From: Frankiaceae bacterium
Lineage (GTDB): Bacteria; Actinomycetota; Actinomycetes; Mycobacteriales; SCTD01
NCBI GenBank assembly: GCA_026786045.1
Contig: JAJAYV010000222.1
Location: 1 to 5,731 of the forward strand
Direction of reading: 5' to 3'
Length of the DNA: 5,731 bases
Within the stretch, counting starts at the first letter, position 1; every line of letters begins with the position of its first letter. This document shows, piece after piece, positions 4,476-5,731 of the stretch. Made by a program: the position numbers and the translations under genes. The notes under the pieces were generated by a model that made no database searches, was not told the origin of the DNA, and saw only the letters and a program-made list of their open reading frames with translations.

Positions 4476-5450
4476 TCACTGCGCCCGGGTGGACCGCGTT
4501 ACCCCGCGGGCTTGGCTCACACTGTGTCCGCGTCGCCGGCGGAGCACCGCGCGGAGGGCGTCGGCGCTGTGGTAACCCACCGAATCGGCCACGGCGGTGG
4601 TGCTGAGGTCGGTGGTCGCCAGCAGGTGGACCGCGTGGGTCAATCGGAGCTCTTGCAGGTAGCGAGTCGGACTGCTTTCGAGTGCGTCCGCCATGACGCG
4701 TTGCAACGTACGTTCACTGGTCCCGATGGCGCGGGCGATGACGCCGATCGTTGGGGACTCGCGCAGGTGAGCGCGGGCGTACCTTTCGAAGGCGACCAAC
4801 AGCGGTGGTGCGACCACCCCACCGAACGTCGTGACCACTCCCACCTGAACGTCGCGACGGCCCGCGACAAGATACGCCGCAGTCAGAACGGCGAGCGCCG
4901 GGCTGACCGCGTCGACGAGCGCGAGCGCGAGGTCAAGATGGGCGTAGCCCGCGCCGGCCGTCGTGACGTTGTCGTGTACGACGACCCGCGTCTCGTCGAG
5001 GTCGACCTTCGGGTACCGCTCACGGAAGGTGTCGGCGAGCCACCAGCTCGTGGTGGCCCGTCGGCCGTCAAGGACGCCCGCCTCGGCCAGGAAGAAGGTG
5101 CCGCTGCAGGCGGCGGCCATCGAGACCCCGCTGGCGTACCACTGTTCGACGTGGACGAGCGCAGGATGGCGTCGCACCACATCGATGACGACGGACGGAC
5201 TACGCACCCCGATCGACGGCATGACCAACAGCTCGGGAGGGTCAGCGGCCAGTTCCCGCCACGGGAGCGTCGGGACCGACAACCCGTGACCCGTCCGGAC
5301 CCGACGTCCTCGGCCCACGACCACCACCTCGAACGGCGCGGCTGTCAGACCCGCCTGCAGGTGCAGCACGTTTGCCGTCGTCAGTCCGTCGAGAATGCTC
5401 GCGAACCCGGAGTCCAACATCCCGTCGACAGCCAGCACAGCGACTCGCAT
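4476..5450 (-). CDS. GlxA-family transcriptional regulator (DJ-1/PfpI domain plus AraC-type HTH)
   Basis: A 324-residue regulator of typical GlxA length. Residues 1-185 form the DJ-1/PfpI-like (class I glutamine amidotransferase-like) domain: MRVAVLAVDGMLDSGF at the start, the strand ELLVMPSIG (73-81), the nucleophile-elbow motif MAAACSGTFFLAEAGVLDGR (111-130) with Cys115, and VTTAGAGYAHLDLAL (162-176). This domain senses a ligand in the family and is rarely an active amidotransferase. The C-terminal AraC unit (about 218-312) has two helix-turn-helices: IGVIARAIGTSERTLQRVMA (235-254) and TTAVADSVGYHSADALRAVL (284-303). The ATG at 5450 was chosen because the domain begins there and a -10 box precedes it. 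A GTG at 5510 would add 20 unconserved residues. It is divergent from an alpha/beta hydrolase gene, its most likely target. The effector is unknown. Confidence 0.9.
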   Translation of the reverse strand: MRVAVLAVDGMLDSGFASILDGLTTANVLHLQAGLTAAPFEVVVVGRGRRVRTGHGLSVPTLPWRELAADPPELLVMPSIGVRSPSVVIDVVRRHPALVHVEQWYASGVSMAAACSGTFFLAEAGVLDGRRATTSWWLADTFRERYPKVDLDETRVVVHDNVTTAGAGYAHLDLALALVDAVSPALAVLTAAYLVAGRRDVQVGVVTTFGGVVAPPLLVAFERYARAHLRESPTIGVIARAIGTSERTLQRVMADALESSPTRYLQELRLTHAVHLLATTDLSTTAVADSVGYHSADALRAVLRRRRGHSVSQARGVTRSTRAQ

Positions 5451-5457
5451 GGCGTGA

Positions 5458-5463
5458 ACAGTA
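5458..5463 (-). promoter_or_regulatory. Predicted -10 box for a leaderless GlxA-type regulator mRNA
   Basis: TACTGT on the minus strand fits TAnnnT and ends seven bases before the ATG at 5450. There is no Shine-Dalgarno before that ATG, so a leaderless transcript starting at or next to the start codon is likely. The -35 region is not recognisable. Confidence 0.45.
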
Positions 5464-5486
5464 CTCAACGTGGCGGACAGCGACGG

Positions 5487-5502
5487 TGCAGCACGCGCTG
5501 CA
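5487..5502. promoter_or_regulatory. Palindrome in the divergent intergenic region, candidate operator
   Basis: TGCAGC (5487-5492) and its complement GCTGCA (5497-5502) flank ACGC. A third copy of TGCAGC lies at 5527-5532, 40 bases from the first. The palindrome sits upstream of the predicted regulator promoter and between two divergent genes, a common place for the sites of AraC/GlxA regulators. Binding by the neighbouring regulator is inference only. Confidence 0.35.
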
Positions 5503-5553
5503 GCGAGCACACCAAGCCACGAGGTCTGCAGCAGTGGGCCCTGTCACGCCCTC

Positions 5554-5560
5554 AAGGAGG
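5554..5560 (+). promoter_or_regulatory. Strong ribosome binding site for the alpha/beta hydrolase
   Basis: AAGGAGG lies ten bases before the ATG at 5571, the strongest Shine-Dalgarno in the window. It fixes this start and suggests high translation. Confidence 0.75.
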
Positions 5561-5570
5561 AGCCCACATC

Positions 5571-5731
5571 ATGACTGAGGTCACCGCCCACTCAGGTCTG
5601 CTGTCGAAGGTCAAGGTGCACGTCGAGGACCCCGGTGGTCCCGGTCGCCCCGTGGTGCTGATCCACGGCTGGCCGCTGTCGGGTGCGTCGTGGTCGGAGC
5701 AGATCGCGCCGCTCACGGCCGCTGGGCTCCG
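5571..5731 (+). CDS. Alpha/beta hydrolase, N-terminal part (runs off the right edge)
   Basis: The 53 visible codons begin MTEVTAHSGLLSKVKVHVED and continue into VVLIHGWPLSGASW (28-41), the strand and HGxP oxyanion-hole loop of alpha/beta hydrolases, then EQIAPLTAAGL (43-53). The HGWPLSG-x-SW pattern is typical of the non-heme chloroperoxidase / arylesterase-like group (about 270-300 residues). The catalytic Ser, Asp and His would lie beyond the window, so neither substrate nor activity can be judged. It is divergent from the GlxA-type regulator with 120 bases between starts, and may be controlled by it. No signal peptide is seen, so it is probably cytoplasmic. Confidence 0.85.
   Translation, partial: MTEVTAHSGLLSKVKVHVEDPGGPGRPVVLIHGWPLSGASWSEQIAPLTAAGL

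Noticed and set aside
4472..4497. GCGGTC/GACCGC inverted repeat over the regulator's stop codon
   Set aside because: Six base pairs around a 14-base loop with no T run is expected by chance in such GC-rich DNA; the 10-bp repeat at 4392-4444 is a better terminator candidate.
4310..4606. A 98-codon plus-strand ORF between the GGDEF and GlxA-type genes
   Set aside because: It has no ribosome binding site, runs antisense into the regulator gene, and has a patternless composition.
1..5731. CRISPR arrays, tRNA or rRNA genes
   Set aside because: No regularly spaced repeats, no cloverleaf with a T-loop signature and no rRNA-like stretches were seen on either strand by eye.

Overview
The window comes from a high-GC actinobacterium. 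Third codon positions are almost all G or C, GTG starts are common, GTGA gene overlaps occur, and two genes carry a TAnnnT -10 box placed directly before the start codon, as expected for leaderless transcripts. I cannot name the genus.

Region 1 (1-2818) is a thiamine salvage locus built around a bidirectional promoter. Leftward, a TPP riboswitch (about 1444-1541) precedes cytX, an NCS1-type permease likely to import the thiamine pyrimidine HMP. Thirteen bases after cytX, the first 18 codons of a probable thiE run off the left edge. Rightward, two overlapping tenA-family genes start from what looks like a leaderless promoter outside the riboswitch. The first encodes a protein with no cysteine (TenA_E-like); the second has the classical TenA_C active-site cysteine. 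Together the genes suggest pyrimidine uptake, release of HMP from degraded thiamine, and coupling to the thiazole by ThiE.

Region 2 (2815-3264) is a scar of broken genes. A pirin gene overlaps the end of the second tenA by a GTGA, but it carries a probable CT-duplication frameshift, an amber codon and a 3' truncation. It abuts, within about 5 bases near 3112, the 5' fragment of an oppositely oriented NAD(P)-binding (NmrA/epimerase-like) gene. One deletion across the tails of two convergent genes would explain this.

Region 3 (3347-4258) encodes a PAS-GGDEF diguanylate cyclase with a strong Shine-Dalgarno, an intact GGDEF motif and a degenerate inhibitory site. Bases 4259-4475, between convergent genes, hold a 10-bp inverted repeat and a short minus-strand stretch with gene-like codon use that I could not identify.

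Region 4 (4476-5731) has a GlxA-type regulator (DJ-1/PfpI domain plus AraC helix-turn-helix) divergent from the start of an alpha/beta hydrolase gene that runs off the right edge. The 120-base gap between them contains a TGCAGC-based palindrome that could be an operator.

I see no complete mobile element, CRISPR array, rRNA or tRNA. The most unusual items are the five-codon ORF between the riboswitch and cytX, the compact divergent promoter that leaves tenA outside riboswitch control, the unlike TenA pair, and the double-truncation scar.
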